Assembly (NCBI GenBank): GCA_033977485.1
Contig: CM066992.1
Span: 102,188,140 to 102,252,139, forward strand
From: Hydrangea macrophylla
Lineage: Eukaryota > Streptophyta > Magnoliopsida > Cornales > Hydrangeaceae
Direction: 5' to 3'
Length of the DNA stretch: 64,000 nucleotides
Under the pieces are notes generated by a model, which was given only the letters and a program-made list of their open reading frames with translations, was not told where the DNA came from and searched no databases. Position 1 is the stretch's first letter, and every line of letters begins with the position of its first letter. Positions 10,977-22,930 of this stretch are shown in pieces. The position numbers were made by a program, and so were the translations under genes.

Positions 10977-12453
10977 TGATCGGCGACGAATAGTTGCCGT
11001 TTATAGTTCTAAAAATACGCTTTGTTAGCCTATTTCATGTAGTTATTAGTTATTTTTTAATAAGTATTCTAAATTTTGTAGGATTTGGAGCTTTAACTTG
11101 AAAATGCACAAAAATCCAATGATTAGTGGCTTTGGAAGTCATTCTGGGCTCAAACGGTGATTCCGGAGAAAGCTGAATGCAGTAGCAGTCTCGGAAAATT
11201 ACATTTTTGATAAAGAATACTTTGGATTTGAGAAATTTCTCTAGAGATATAAAATGTAGATCTTCAAGTTATGGACGCGTGGCTTCAAACGGCGAGTCAA
11301 TCCGAGTTCCGAGCAAAACGTTATCGCAATTCTACGAAAGTCGCGCAGTGCAGCGAAAAGGACCTCGCGCGAGCGGGTCGCACGAGCGACCTTTGAAAAA
11401 ACCAAAAACGCGTATTTTATTAAATTAAAGTGCCCAGCGAAGGTGGTTTGTGCATATGACGTCCAGAAACGTAAATATAGCAGTTTTAGTACGATTTGGC
11501 TTAGGAAAACTTCCTAAATCCTTCCAAACTCTATATAAATCCTATTCTAAATCAAATTTAAGGTTACAAATCATTACACAACATTAGATACAGCCATATA
11601 CAACTAAAACTCCAGCCATTGAAGATAGGAAAACAATGAGAAGAAGAAGAAGATCAAGGATTTCCATGGCCTCCTCTATCAACCTCTTGCCATTCATCAA
11701 TTCTATGGCCAACTAAACCTAGATCTAGGGTTTCAATGAAACCCTAGCCAAGTAATAGGGTTTTATTTATGTTTTTATTTTAGTTTTATTATGTATGGAT
11801 GACAGTTACATGTTTAGAGGATTTTTATAAATAAATCGTACTTATAATAATAAAATCATTACTTTCAAAGTTTATTCTTGTCTTAGATCTATTTTGACTG
11901 TGATGTGCTCAATGATCTATATTTGATGTGCTTGTATAGATTGTTTACATGTAATGGTGCTTAAATTGAATTGTGCTATCAAGTATCCGAATAGTCCATG
12001 CCTAGATTAGACGGATTATACCACAACCCTAGTTTAGTGTGGGATAATTCGTGCTAACCGAAGATGGATTATGTTGGTGCTTGAACCATAGTTATTTTCT
12101 TGACGGAGGAATTGGACTTGTAGCTACAATTCTCCATTATCATCCAACTTAATAGGCTAAAGTAATTCATAAATATTCCTATTATGAAGCTAGTGGTGGA
12201 TTTGCAATCCTAGGTTCCTTTAAACATATTTACAAAAACATTTTTAAATCGCTTTTATAATTTAGATCTATTTTATTATTCTTAGTTTAATTAAATTCAA
12301 GATCAAAATCTCGTTTTTATAATTAATTAGATTTAAGTTTTAAAATTAAGAGTCGTAGTAATTCAATCTCTGTGGGTTCGACCTTTGCTTTCACTACTAC
12401 AAATTCTTAGAAAAGTAAAGTACACTTTTTATATCTTGATATTGACAACATCA
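10977..12453 (+). repeat. 3' LTR of the Athila element
   Basis: 1,477 bp, TGATCGGCG...ACATCA, followed directly by the GTAAG target duplication. TATA box at about 11532-11541. Nearly identical to the 5' LTR after the U3 region; the CpG block here has lost one CpG (GGGTCGCACG). Confidence 0.92.
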
Positions 12454-12458
12454 GTAAG

Positions 12459-13162
12459 TTATTACACTTAATGCATGAAAGTAGTGGACAAAATAAATAT
12501 GCAACTTTATTATGATATAATTCCTATAACAATGTTCTTTTGTAAGTATGTAATATAGTTGTACTTTCATAATTATTATGAGTGAAGTTAGATATAATAC
12601 TAAATCAAGTTGAATATTAACTACACTTTGTACTTTCTTCCTAAAACACTAATTTGAGTTTTTTTTAAGATAAAATATTAGAGTTAAATCCTCACCATAT
12701 AGTTAAAAGATAGTTAAAAAAAAGATTCCAATGGTAAGTATTAGCATAATATAATCGTGATTAGGACTTTAGCTAATTGATCAATACAATTTTTGGACTA
12801 ATCTACCCCTCTATATAGCATATTTTCACCACCATCATCGTCTCACAATTTTTTAAAATATAATTTTTATAAAAAAAATTAATTTTTAATTTGAAAGATA
12901 TGGATTTTTGAAGTTTGAAAAATCTTTTAGAAAGTTAGTTTTGGGATAGACTGTTAGTGAGTTAGAGAGCTTGTATGATAATTCATTTTAAATTAATAAA
13001 CAATACTGGACATATGACACAATATAGTCAAATTAAATTAAAATAATTTTAAAAATGAGTTGTAAATGTTCATTTTATTCCTCTCCCCCTAACTTCTCTA
13101 AGATTCCATTTTTTTCAGTCTCGTGTCGGTGTTTTTGTTTTAAAAATATTAAGTCTAGTTCC

Positions 13163-13202
<40 letters not shown>

Positions 13203-14410
13203 TATGTTTTTGTTTCCTTCTTAGTTTAGTTTTAATTTGATGTCTTCTATGACTATTTTAAAATAAAAAATTATAGTCTTAATTTTATTTTTAACTTTTC
13301 ACTCCATAAGGTTTCACCTTTTTTTTTCCAATCGTCTATGAAACTACTTATTCTAAAATAATTAAGTTTGATTTATTACTCCTCTTCGAATTCATCCTTT
13401 TTTTCTCTTTTTCTTTTTTTATTCCAACAATTGTTTTAAAAAATAGCTTAGTATCATTTGCCTCATCTGTCCTCTATTGAATCCACCCTTTTTTTTTAAT
13501 TTTTTTTTTATCTCTTCTCACCACTATTTATTCTTGAAAAACACATTTAGTTTGTAGTACGTGGTTTTCTTCTAATTTTGATTCAGTCACACTTTCCAAA
13601 AATCCCATGGATTTTTTTTTTAAGTCCAAACTTTATTTCAAATGAAACACCATTACACCTATAAAGAATTAGTATTGACAATGAAGCTATGTAATTACTC
13701 ATGAATAAATTATTCGAACCTTTTCAAATTCATTTTTCAAATTTTATACATTCTAGATTTTTGTATGTATGTGTTATTATTTATATCTATAATGATATTT
13801 TCATGAAATTTTATACAATAAATTTTTACAATATATGCAATTTCCTAAATATTTATATGCTTTATTTACTACAAGATTATTTATCTAATGTAAATAAGTA
13901 TATGACAGTAATATTGATAGTATATATATATATATAAGGCTATCCTAAGTAAATAAGTAGCCATGGTTATTGGACCTAGCGATGTTAATCGTTCGATCGG
14001 CCATTTTTTTTTTGGTATAAAAACTGACCATTGAGGGACGTTTCAGTCGATTTTGTCATGTTTTTATCTGTATGAATTTTTATTAAGCTATGTGTTTTTT
14101 TGAAAACCGATCGGTTAGTCAGTTGGTTCAGTCCATTCGATTTTCCTAACACCTCAGTCTATGATCGAAAGGGAATAAAGATGCTTATTTGAAGTTTTAC
14201 CTAATAGTGAAAACAATATAGATAGAGAAAGTAGAAAACCAATGACATTGTTAATAAAAATTGGTATTCTTGTATTTGCATAGATTCTAACATAAACTAC
14301 CAAACGAATCCTTAATTACTAAATAGTGAAGTAAAAAAATAATGCATTCAAACAAAGTATAAAGAAGTATATAATATGTATATGCACATAATACATGTAA
14401 AATAAAATTA
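12459..14410. other. AT-rich intergenic region
   Basis: No gene is visible. It contains poly-T/poly-A runs, a TA-then-TG microsatellite at 13164-13201, and at about 13975-14165 a short segment with inverted CGATCGG / CCGATCGG words that may be a decayed hAT-type MITE. Short ORFs such as 13701-13937 are Ile/Tyr/Phe-rich translations of AT-rich DNA. Confidence 0.6.
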
Positions 14411-15042
14411 TCACATGATGATGCCAAAATTTGGTTAAAGTAAATTACAGCAATTTAAGAAGAGAGAGAGTGAGAGACTATTTTTTGTATGTAGTTCGGC
14501 CCTGTTAATGAAGGTACCTACGTCCACGTGTGTGTCTGAGCAGGTTCACTATACTGTAAAAAAGCCGGGGGCCTGTGGTGAACCAACAAGTCTGGAGCTA
14601 CCGTAGGCCGGCCGGGCATGTTCATGAATGCTATACAGGTACTGTGTAGACTGAAAAGTCGGCCCCTTTAATGAGGGGTGAGAGGTCTCTTTTATAGATG
14701 TAAGAGACCTACTCGTACAAGGAAAAGGAAACATAATCCAATTGACATAGATTGGCATTAATTGTAGGGGTTTCCTAATTGGATTAGGAAATAGTTTGCA
14801 CTTTCCATTAGTCTTCTAGCTTGAGTAGGAAACTGCCCGGAATGTTCGGGATCATGCCTGTGGGCCCGGATGAGATGTTCCCGTGGTGGGATGTGCCTGC
14901 GCGATCTTCCCGACCTGTTGGTCGGGTCGTGGATGAACCGCTCGGGAGGCATCAGGTAGACCAACCCGCTCGGGATGATGCTTGTCTGTAGTTGCAGAAT
15001 AGAACCGCTCGGGCATGGGCTGATTTTGGGTGTATCATCACA
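14411..15042. mobile_element. Solo LTR with TCACA target duplication
   Basis: A 622-bp sequence (14416-15037) begins TGATGATGCC and ends GGGTGTATCA. It is flanked by TCACA on both sides (14411-14415 and 15038-15042). It is GC-richer than its surroundings and repeats the word CCGCTCGGG. TG...CA ends plus a 5-bp duplication and no internal region make it a solo LTR left by LTR-LTR recombination. No matching LTR elsewhere in the window, so family and orientation are not assigned. Confidence 0.78.
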
Positions 15043-15590
15043 TATATTCTAATAAACATTCTTCTTTATTACTCACATTTTCTTAGCAGTTGGAATATAG
15101 GTTGTATGGTGCTGATTAATATTGCTATTTGAATGCAATAGTTAATACTCGTAGAATGGGGAGGAAGATAAACCAATACATAAAATTCCTATTTTGATTG
15201 TACTACTTAGGTCAATAATAATGAGTCCCAATGATATGGTAAAAAAATTTAATAGGTGGCTTCAGCCACAGTCCCCTCAAATAAAATATGCCCAAGCTAA
15301 AACTTAAGCTACTTTTTAACTCGCTAAGTCTTTTTTTCTTGTTTTGGTAGAACAATGCCCTTTTATGCCTAAAAAATTTTCAAATTGCTATAACAAAAAC
15401 ATATTCCTTTTGTAAAACTGGCACTATAAATGCATAGATCTAAAAAGAATACATGAAAAACACACACACACACACACACACACAAAGTCTGAAAATTTAT
15501 TAATTTTTTTATTTGCAGACAGACAAAATCCCAAAATCAGGCTTCAAATTACCTATTTTTGGAAAGTTTCCAAGTCGAATACGTAGATAT

Positions 15591-15626
<36 letters not shown>

Positions 15627-16620
15627 ACCCCACCCAGATAGCCCAAGAATTGGGAACGTTGACGTCATTAATACATATTACATGTTTGCAGACAGATAAC
15701 AGATAAGATTACTTGTTGCAGACAGATAAAATCTCAAAACCAGGCAGCAACTTATCTTTTTTTGTAAACTTTTCAAGTCCAATGCATAGATCTCGAGGAA
15801 ATACATAAAACTAAATAAACAAAATAAACAAATAAAAAATCGTCCACAAAGGCCAAAAATGACGAAATTATATATGGTCATTTTCGTCAATATTATCTCT
15901 GTCAGCAAATTATTTTGTCTATTTTGATAAATAAAATAAAAAAACAGGGTTTCCAAATTTTTTTTTTCTGGATACAATTTTCAACTGCAATACGTAGATC
16001 TCAAACAAATACATGAAATCCAAAAAAAAATTCACCAAAAAAGCAAAGAGCGAGTAAGTTATAGTAGTTTAAAATTGGTAGATAATGTTATCTGTGGGTA
16101 GTGATGGGCTTTTCACCAAATTGAAAAAGTAGCGAGGAGATTTTAAAAAATTGTTAAATCGTGTGGGGTTTTGACTAATACACCTATTATTGAGGGGTCT
16201 ATCACCTAACAATCCTTTCTTATAAGAAGTAGAGTTCTTGATGGTCTAGGACTCCATTTAATGACATTAATAGAACAAATAGGACTCGTTCACGTGGGGG
16301 ACCTAATGGGTAATCTAGAAACAATTAAAAGATAATAATTTATGTACCAATAGAACTCTATTCAACGTACTAAATAGGGATCGAACCAATGGTAAAAAAG
16401 ATTTGGCAATTGTAAAACATTAGGAATTGGGTAAATTAATTAGTGGAAAAAAAAGTTGTATAATAGGACTCTCATTGACGGACCGAATAAAAAAAATTGG
16501 CATACTAAAAAAAAGGTTATTAAAACTCTAAGAAAATCACTGAAGTAAAAGTGCACCGATTGATAAAAGTGTAAAACATTTATCCCCATTGTACATTTAT
16601 ATGTATTATAGACATATACA
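15043..16620. other. Intergenic region with degenerate repeats
   Basis: AT-rich, no gene. 15400-16030 carries a degenerate repeated module (listed separately). 16040-16620 shows only short A-runs and no feature I can support. Confidence 0.55.
15400..16030. repeat. Degenerate tandem module with CA microsatellites
   Basis: Four diverged copies of a module can be aligned by eye, each holding words like TTTTCAAGTCCAATACGTAG followed by ATCTCNANNAAATACATGAAA. They lie near 15415-15470, 15550-15600, 15765-15815 and 15960-16020. Perfect CA runs follow the first (15462-15484) and second (15593-15620). The GCAGACAGATAAAATC word also recurs at about 15517 and 15718. Confidence 0.55.
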
Positions 16621-16625
16621 TACAG

Positions 16626-16775
16626 TCAGGCTCCAGAGAGGACTCCTTCTCTTTATTAAATAGAGTGTCTCTGTTTTGGACGTCAGATCCATTTTTTAAA
16701 CACGATCCTACGATCAAAACAGAGGCCCTCTCCCTCTCTTTAATAAAGAGAGGGCATCCTCTCTGGAGAATTTTT
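16626..16775. repeat. TA-microsatellite MITE, family A, full copy
   Basis: About 150 bp with long inverted ends. The left arm reads CTCCAGAGAGGACTCCTTCT and the right arm in reverse complement CTCCAGAGAGGATGCCCTCT, followed on both sides by CTTTATTAAA, CTCTGTTTTG and a GATCC-type word. It sits between TATGTATTATA-type sequence and a TA run. Related to 2108-2224 and 43925-44100. Confidence 0.7.
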
Positions 16776-16801
16776 GTATATATATATATATAGAGAGAGA
16801 G

Positions 16802-16987
16802 AGAGCCCTTCTGATGAGGGATTGATCCCTCATTTCATTAAAACGAGGACTTCTATTCCTGGCCGTTGGAGATCAAATAATCAATGCAGTAAAAGTGAAA
16901 TTCACTGTGCAGTAAATGATCTCCAACGGCTAGGATTTGAAGTCCTCATTTTAATAAAATGAGGGATCCTCATAAGAAGCTTTCCTT
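16802..16987. repeat. Second fold-back MITE in the same microsatellite (family B)
   Basis: About 186 bp with arms of roughly 65 bp that pair almost throughout. Left ATCCCTCATTTCATTAAAAC and GGCCGTTGGAGATCA face right-arm complements ATCCCTCATTTTATTAAAAT and AGCCGTTGGAGATCA. It is separated from the family A copy only by TATATA plus GAGAGA, with another TA run on the right. A 62-codon ORF read across it is a by-product. Confidence 0.7.
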
Positions 16988-17182
16988 ATATATATATATA
17001 TATATAAATAATAATCTTATTGAAGTGAAAAATCTTTGTCCTTCTGGTGATGTAATATTATGCTCAGCATGGGTTTGATAAGGACATTCGAGGAATCAAA
17101 ATCGCCCATGTCAACCAACAAGATGATAAGAAATTGTGACAAATCAATGAACATTCTTGAGGTTGATATAAATCATGAGATT

Positions 17183-17416
17183 TGTTAAGAGGAAGGGAGA
17201 GAGATGGATACAATTGTATTGTATTGAGATGTGTGGTAAACATTACAATAGGTAGTCTTTATATAGGCTAATAGAGAATCCTAATTAAGAGAAAGAAGAG
17301 TAATACTAGGTAGTACAAGGATGTAGTACAACTATAGTACAATGAATCTAGACCACAAATGTAAAGAGGTACAGTGGTGAATGAATCTAGACTAGTGTTC
17401 TAACAATATTCTAACA
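17183..17416 (-). repeat. 3' LTR of the copia element
   Basis: 234 bp, TGTTAGAATA...CTTAACA on the minus strand. Contains TATATAAAG near 17258-17266 (minus strand) and closely matches the 5' LTR, apart from a shorter GA tract. Confidence 0.9.
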
Positions 17417-17429
17417 GCCCTCCTCAAAC

Positions 17430-18420
17430 TCAAGGTGGTAGAATGGATACCAACTTGAGTTTGGAAACCAAATCCTGAAGACATCCTGGTGGATGAGCTT
17501 TGGTAAATACGTCAGCAGTCAGATCAATGGAAGAAACTGGGATAAGACGAATGGTGCCAAAAGAAAGATGATGACGTACAAAATGACAATCAATCTCAAT
17601 ATGTTTTGTATGTTCATGGAATACATCATTATAGGCAATTTGAATGGCACTTTGATTGTCACAACATATGATTGTAGCAACGGGATGGTTGACCCCCATG
17701 TCCTCAAGTAACCAGCGTAGCCAAAGAAGTTCCTAAGTGGTATCAATAAGGGCATGATATTCAGCTTCTGTACTAGAACGGGCAAGAACAGTTTGCTTCT
17801 TGCTGCGCCAAGAGATGAGAGAGTCACCCAAGAAGAAGCAATACTCAGTGGTGGAACGACGATCAGTATGATCTCCTGCTAAGTCTACATCAGAGTAGGC
17901 ACGTAGCTTAAGAGAAGAGTAAGCAGAGAAATGAAGGCCATGAAACAAGGTCTCCTTGATGTACCTAAGAATGCAGAGAACTGCTGCATAACGAGGAGAA
18001 CGAGGAGCAGAAAAAAACTGGCTTACGACAACATATGAGATATCAGGTCTGGTAACTATCAGATAAACGAGACTCCCAAATAACTGACGATATAGAGTAG
18101 GATCATCCAAGGGTATACCATCCATAGGAGTGAACCTACAGTTAGGCTCGAGAGGGGTGGTGTTAGTCTTGCGGTATGTAAGTCTTGCCCGTGTAAGCAA
18201 GTCAGAGGCATACTTGTCTTTAGAGAGATAATATCCATCGAAACTGGAAGTGGTCTCAAGGCCCAAACAATAGTTAAGCTTTCCCAGATCTTTCATTTCA
18301 ACATATTGGTTGAGATAAGTTTTGAAATCCAAGATTCCAGATGTATCATCTCTGGTGATAATCATGTCATCCACATAGAGGAGGAGAAGGATAGTACCAC
18401 GGTTTGATTTGCGGATGAAG
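17430..18420 (-). pseudogene. Copia reverse transcriptase end and RNase H (broken)
   Basis: Read on the minus strand, it starts with LFIRKSNRG and the active-site YVDDM (about 18360-18380). It continues through the thumb (LGKLNYCLGLE, DDPTLYRQLFGSLVYL) into RNase H (YSDVDLAGD at about 17880, SRSSTEAEYHALIDT) and ends at 17430 with DNQSAIQIA...KHIEIDCHFVR. One stop at about 17731 separates two frames; YSDVDLAGD has Val-Asp-Leu where active relatives have Ala-Asp-Trp. It continues upstream at 20100 on the far side of the insert. Confidence 0.88.
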
Positions 18421-18433
18421 AGGGCAGAGGTAT

Positions 18434-20085
18434 TGATGAGGGCTGATATTTGTAATATATTAGCCCGAAAAAGAATAGAATTGGTCCAATTAATCTTAGC
18501 CCCAGATCTCTAGTTTTACGTGAATTTGTACTTTAATTTATCTCTTTACATAACGTGTAATTTTGTGGTATGCTGTTGTGTTTAGTTCTTTAAATACAAG
18601 TCCTGAAGTTGGAATGCATAATAAGGTAAAAAGGGATAGCTCAATAAACAAAGAAGACTTCTCAAAGATAAAATTCAAGTCCTAATCGATTGCCATCGTT
18701 TAGCAATCGATTGGTATCCTTTCCCAACCAATCGATTGTTCTAAATGCCAATCGATTGGTTTCAGTATTCAATTGATTTGTGAAAGCTGGAAGTCAAACC
18801 TCTTTAATGGAGCAGAATCTCAGCAAATCATAGTTAATGACAATGATTAGCGATTACAGAGTGAACATGGACACTCCCTACTCGTAGAGAAATTAGTATA
18901 TATAGGGGAGAGTTATAGGAGTGAGGGGTTGGCTCACATTTTGGTTGTTTTGTAGGTTTTACTATAGATTTATTATTTCTGCAAACTACTTGAAGTTCTA
19001 GAGGGTAGTAATCAGATTCTGTTTGTAATTATGGTTTTCTTCAGTTTTTCTTTTTCATTCTGTGCTTGATGGTAATTGTTTCAATATAGTATTGCTTGAG
19101 ACTCCATTGAAATTTTGGTTTAACATTTGAATCTATGTTTAAATTGCACTTTATCAATATGTTAATTCATATTCATGTTTCTGTAGTTGAAATAATGCTA
19201 GCTTAGAATCCTAGTTGGGAATAATGTGATGAAACATTGTTCCCATCCACTACCATAAATCTGTATGAAATCTAGTGGCAATCGATCGGACACAGAATCC
19301 AATCGATTGCCATGGATCCCAAGCCAATCGATTGGTACTATTACCAATCGATTGGGAGACATCTCAGATCAATCGATTGGTAACCACGATAATCAATTGG
19401 TATGCTTATTATGTCTTGGGCATAACTTTTTTTAGTATTGCAGTAACTTCTATTTAAGAAACTAAGCCCAAATTGATCTTTTAAAGTTCAAATTGCAAAC
19501 AAATTTTGAAATATAAGCGTTTTAGGTCGATTAACTCAATGAACACGCATGACGAACACATCAATTATCTTATACTTGATTTGTTCATTATAGTTCATAG
19601 TTTTAATCGCTTGATTATTTCAGTTTTTCATAGTAAGTAAGATAATCCAATCACTAGTTATGTTAAACTCACATACTTAGTGCCTAGGTTATTTCACTTA
19701 ATCCCTTTTCTGAAATAAGCAATACTAGAAAAGTGAAGCCCTAGTTGTTTGACATTGTTAAACCATGGTAGTGGTTGGGGCAATGTGGATTTACATGTTC
19801 CCAACACTCTTTAAATAATTTTAACTCAAACTCTTTTACTCGGTTAAACCAGTCGTCTTTATTTTAGTTAAGTCAGTAGATTTTCTTTTCGTTAATAATT
19901 TAACTAAACTTTTAATACAATAGGATCGTTAGAATCTCCATTCTCAAGAAACCATCTTTTATTTCATCTTTAGGTCTCAATCTAAATTCCTTTGTCCCCA
20001 GTTTCTGTCTCTTGGGATACAACTCGATCTTATCAATTTCCCGTCTACACTTGGACGTACTCTTAGGAGAACACATTTTTAGTCA
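18434..20085. mobile_element. LTR-like insert (probable solo LTR) in the copia reverse transcriptase
   Basis: The copia frame breaks off after FTSSPHN (minus strand, about 20091) and resumes with NTSALFIRK at 18434, so about 1.65 kb is inserted. The insert begins TGATGAGGGC and ends TTTTTAGTCA. It has a leader-like middle (GAGGGTAGTAATCAG, then AT-rich) and an end resembling Ty3 LTR 3' ends (CTTGGGATACAACTCGATCT). No coding region. The flanks GGTAT and TGTTA do not match as a clean 5-bp duplication, so exact ends and the solo-LTR call are inference. It carries at least ten copies of the palindrome CCAATCGATTGG or close variants. Confidence 0.6.
18680..19402. repeat. Two clusters of CCAATCGATTGG palindromes
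   Basis: Cluster 1 (about 18680-18780) and cluster 2 (about 19277-19400) each hold five to seven copies of AATCGATTG, most extended to CCAATCGATTGG or GGCAATCGATTGCC, spaced roughly 15-30 bp apart. About 500 bp of ordinary LTR-like sequence separates them. Each unit is a perfect or near-perfect palindrome. Confidence 0.8.
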
Positions 20086-20090
20086 TGTTA

Positions 20091-22520
20091 GTTATGCGGG
20101 CTAGAAGTGAATCCGAAGTCCCTAACAATCGTGCTAAACTTGGCGAACCAAGCCTGAGGAGCTTGCTTGAAATCATAGAGAGCTAGACAAAGTTTGCAAA
20201 CCTAGTGAGGATGGTGGTGATAACCAAGAGGAGGTTACATGTAGACTTCTTCAGTGAGGTCACCATTTAGAAAAGCATTTTTCACATCCATCTGAAATAA
20301 TTCCCACCGACAGACCGCAACAACTGCAATTAAGCTACGAACTGAAGTGAGACGGGCAATTGGGAAAACAATCTCCTCATAATCGATCCCATATTCGTGT
20401 GTAAATCCCTTCGCTACTAGACGAGCCTTATAGTGATCAATGGACCCGTCAGAGTGAGTTTTGATTTTGTAAACCCACTTGCATCCCATAGCCTTCTTGT
20501 CATTTGGTAGGTCCACCAAATCCCATGTGTGATTTTGGTCAAGAACCTGTAGTTCATCAGCTATTACTTTCTGCCAAAGAGGGTTAGAGTTGGCCTCATG
20601 GTAAGATTGAGGCTCATGGTGAGAGAGAATTGTTGAAAAACAATGGTAATCCCGAAGATGAATTGGAGGAGATTTTACTCGGTCGCTACATCTAGGAAGA
20701 GAATTAGGGTCTGGTGTAGACCCATCAGATGGAGCAGACAGCCCAATAGAGACTGTGATGGACTAATCAGATGAAGACTTGAAGGTATGAATGTGGATAG
20801 AGAGGCAGGCGAAGATGCTGATTTAGAATGAGAACTTGTATCAGGAGTGTCAGGAAATACATCTACTGAGTGGTCAGTGAAGTAGAAAGAAGTATTGGCA
20901 GGAGATAGATTAAATTAGGCCATGGAGGAGAACATTTTGTGTTCCCAGAAGACAACATGACGTGACACACGAAGATGTTTGGTGTAAGGGTCCAACACCG
21001 ATAGCCTTTGTGTTCAATACCATACCCCAAGAAACAACATACGGGCTTGAGATTCTAGTTTTGTGCACTCATGTGGTTGTAGTAAGACAAAGCAAGTAGA
21101 ATTGAAGACTTTGAGGGTATCATAGTCAGGAGGGTGGTTATATAGACGCTCATACGATGACTGATTTTCAGTAGTGGGAGAAGGGGCATGGTTCATGGTG
21201 TAAATGGCAGTGAGGGCAGCCTCTCCCCAAAATTGTTCAGGACATGAAGCAGATGTGAAAAGAGCTCAAACAGTATTAAGAATATGTCTATATTTGCGCT
21301 CGACTCTCCCATTTTGTTGGGAGGTGCTTGGACAAAAATGATGAGGAAGAGTGCCATGCTGGCAAAGAAAATTTAGAACACATTTTTCTTTGTATTCTTG
21401 GGAATTATCAGCTCGAAACACTTTGATATTGCAAGAAAATTGAGTTTGATCATGTTGGAAAAATCAAAGTAATTGGGATAATTCAGATCAATTTTTCACT
21501 AAATATAGCCAAGTGTATCGTGAAAAATCATCAACAAAGATTACATAATATTTGGATCCTCCCATTGTGACAGTTACCCCAAACATCAGAGTGAATTAGA
21601 TCAAAAGGTGCAGAGGACATAGAGTCATTGTTATTAAATGGTAAAGTTGGTTGTTTGGAAATTTGAGAAGCTAGACAATCAACATTCTCGACTTTAATTT
21701 TACCTAACTGACCACTAGACGCTAAGGATTTTAACCGACTTAGCGAAATCTGACCTAAACAAGAATGCCAGAGGTGAAAATGTGAGGTTGCCGATACTAA
21801 AGCTGCAGTTTGAGTAGGTGAAATGGAGCGAGATGGTATGTGGAGATTGTTAAGTTCAAATAATCATCCAATTTTATAACCTATTTCGAGAGTCTGTCCT
21901 GTGTGTGGATCTTGTACCAGACATCCAGAGTTAGATAAAGAGGCGGTAAGGTTGAGTTCACACAATTGACCAACAGATATGAGATTTAAAGTGAGTTTAG
22001 GAATGATATAGGTGTTAGGGAGAGATGGGTGAGTGGTAGAGACTTGTCATATGTGACTGACGTTCATACAAGAACCATCAGTTGTGTGTATGGATGGTGC
22101 ATTATGGGTAGAATATTTGGTAGGAAATGTAGTTGGATCAGAGGTCATATGGTTACAACAACCAGAATCAAAGAACCAAGAAGATGTACCTGGGGGCAAC
22201 AGATAGAGCTGTAGGAGACGTGTTACCAAAATGATAAAGAACTCGTTTGATGATGTCCGCAAGGAGGGAAATAGGGATGGATGAAGGGGTAGGAGACTTA
22301 GAAGATGAAGACCCCTTGGTAGAAACACTAGTGGACGATGATGAACAACCTCGGGACCAATTATCCTATGAATATTTGGTAGGATTCTCATTGCAATCAT
22401 TGAGATAATGGCCTGGTCCACGTTTATGACAGATACACACTCTGATAGGACAATGCAATAGAATATGTCATGATTTGTGACAGTATCTACAGAAGGGATT
22501 TATGAGAGGCTCCATGATGT
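20091..22520 (-). pseudogene. Copia gag end, protease, integrase and N-terminal reverse transcriptase (broken)
   Basis: From 22520 downward on the minus strand: two zinc-knuckle remnants (CRYCHKS...HC with a stop, then CHKRGPGHYLNDC), the copia protease (WFFDSGCCNHM near 22160-22190), GAG-pre-integrase (LWHSCLGQISLSRLKSLAS, about 21700-21770), integrase core (YYVIFVDDFSRYTWLY at about 21505-21555, FRADNSQEY near 21400, QQNGRVERK near 21310), and reverse transcriptase from CKWVYKIK (about 20480) through ARLVAKGF and [14 protein letters not shown] to ALYDFKQAPQAWF. Several stops and frameshifts are present. The catalytic integrase and reverse transcriptase motifs are still readable although the gene cannot be translated. 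Confidence 0.88.
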
Positions 22521-22853
22521 GTAAAATAAGTTTAAGAGTAGTAGAGCTGATCTGGGTGGCGGTGGATGGGCGGTAAAGGTGGTGGCCGAGGGGCTGAGGT
22601 GGTGACAGCGACAAAACTCGAGTAGAGGTGGCCTGATAATGGAGGTGACCGGAAGGAGGATGATGGGCAGCGGAGGTAGCAGGGCTAAGGCGGCGGGTAG
22701 CAGAGGTGGCAGGGCTGAGGCGGCATGACTACGAACTTGAGTCAATTATAAGAGGGATTTCTGATGTGGAGGATCCACTATTGTGGCAACCACAGAGCAT
22801 GCTTTCCTCTTGAGAGGTCACCGGGATGAGGAAGAGGTCACCAAGAGCTTATA

Positions 22854-22865
22854 GCTCTGATACCA
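22854..22865 (-). other. Copia primer binding site (initiator tRNA-Met)
   Basis: On the minus strand TGGTATCAGAGC directly follows the 5' LTR, the classic copia primer site. It fixes the LTR inner edge at 22866. Confidence 0.88.
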
Positions 22866-22899
22866 TGTTAAGAGTAAGGGAGAGAGAGAGTTAAGAGTA

Positions 22900-22930
<31 letters not shown>

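Larger units (their letters stand above)
3589..12458 (+). mobile_element. Athila-type Ty3 retrotransposon, pol-deleted, with 5-bp TSD
   Basis: The element is bounded by the direct duplication GTAAG (3589-3593 and 12454-12458). It has two LTRs (3594-5069 and 10977-12453), a primer binding site complementary to tRNA-Asp at 5075-5092, a broken gag-protease region (5566-8252) and a long 3' non-coding region. tRNA-Asp priming, the protease signature DLGASVNLLP and the GGGAGGCAACCCAA motif after the coding region are Athila hallmarks. No reverse transcriptase, RNase H or integrase can be read on either strand; the coding region passes straight from the protease tail into the post-pol motif. It is therefore a deletion derivative that would need enzymes from a relative. 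The LTR pair differs at about 25-30 positions by eye, most of them in the first third. Confidence 0.92.

Noticed and set aside
22500..22745. 81-codon Leu/Pro-rich minus-strand ORF as copia gag
   Set aside because: Composition is low-complexity and it is out of frame with the zinc-knuckle remnants just downstream.
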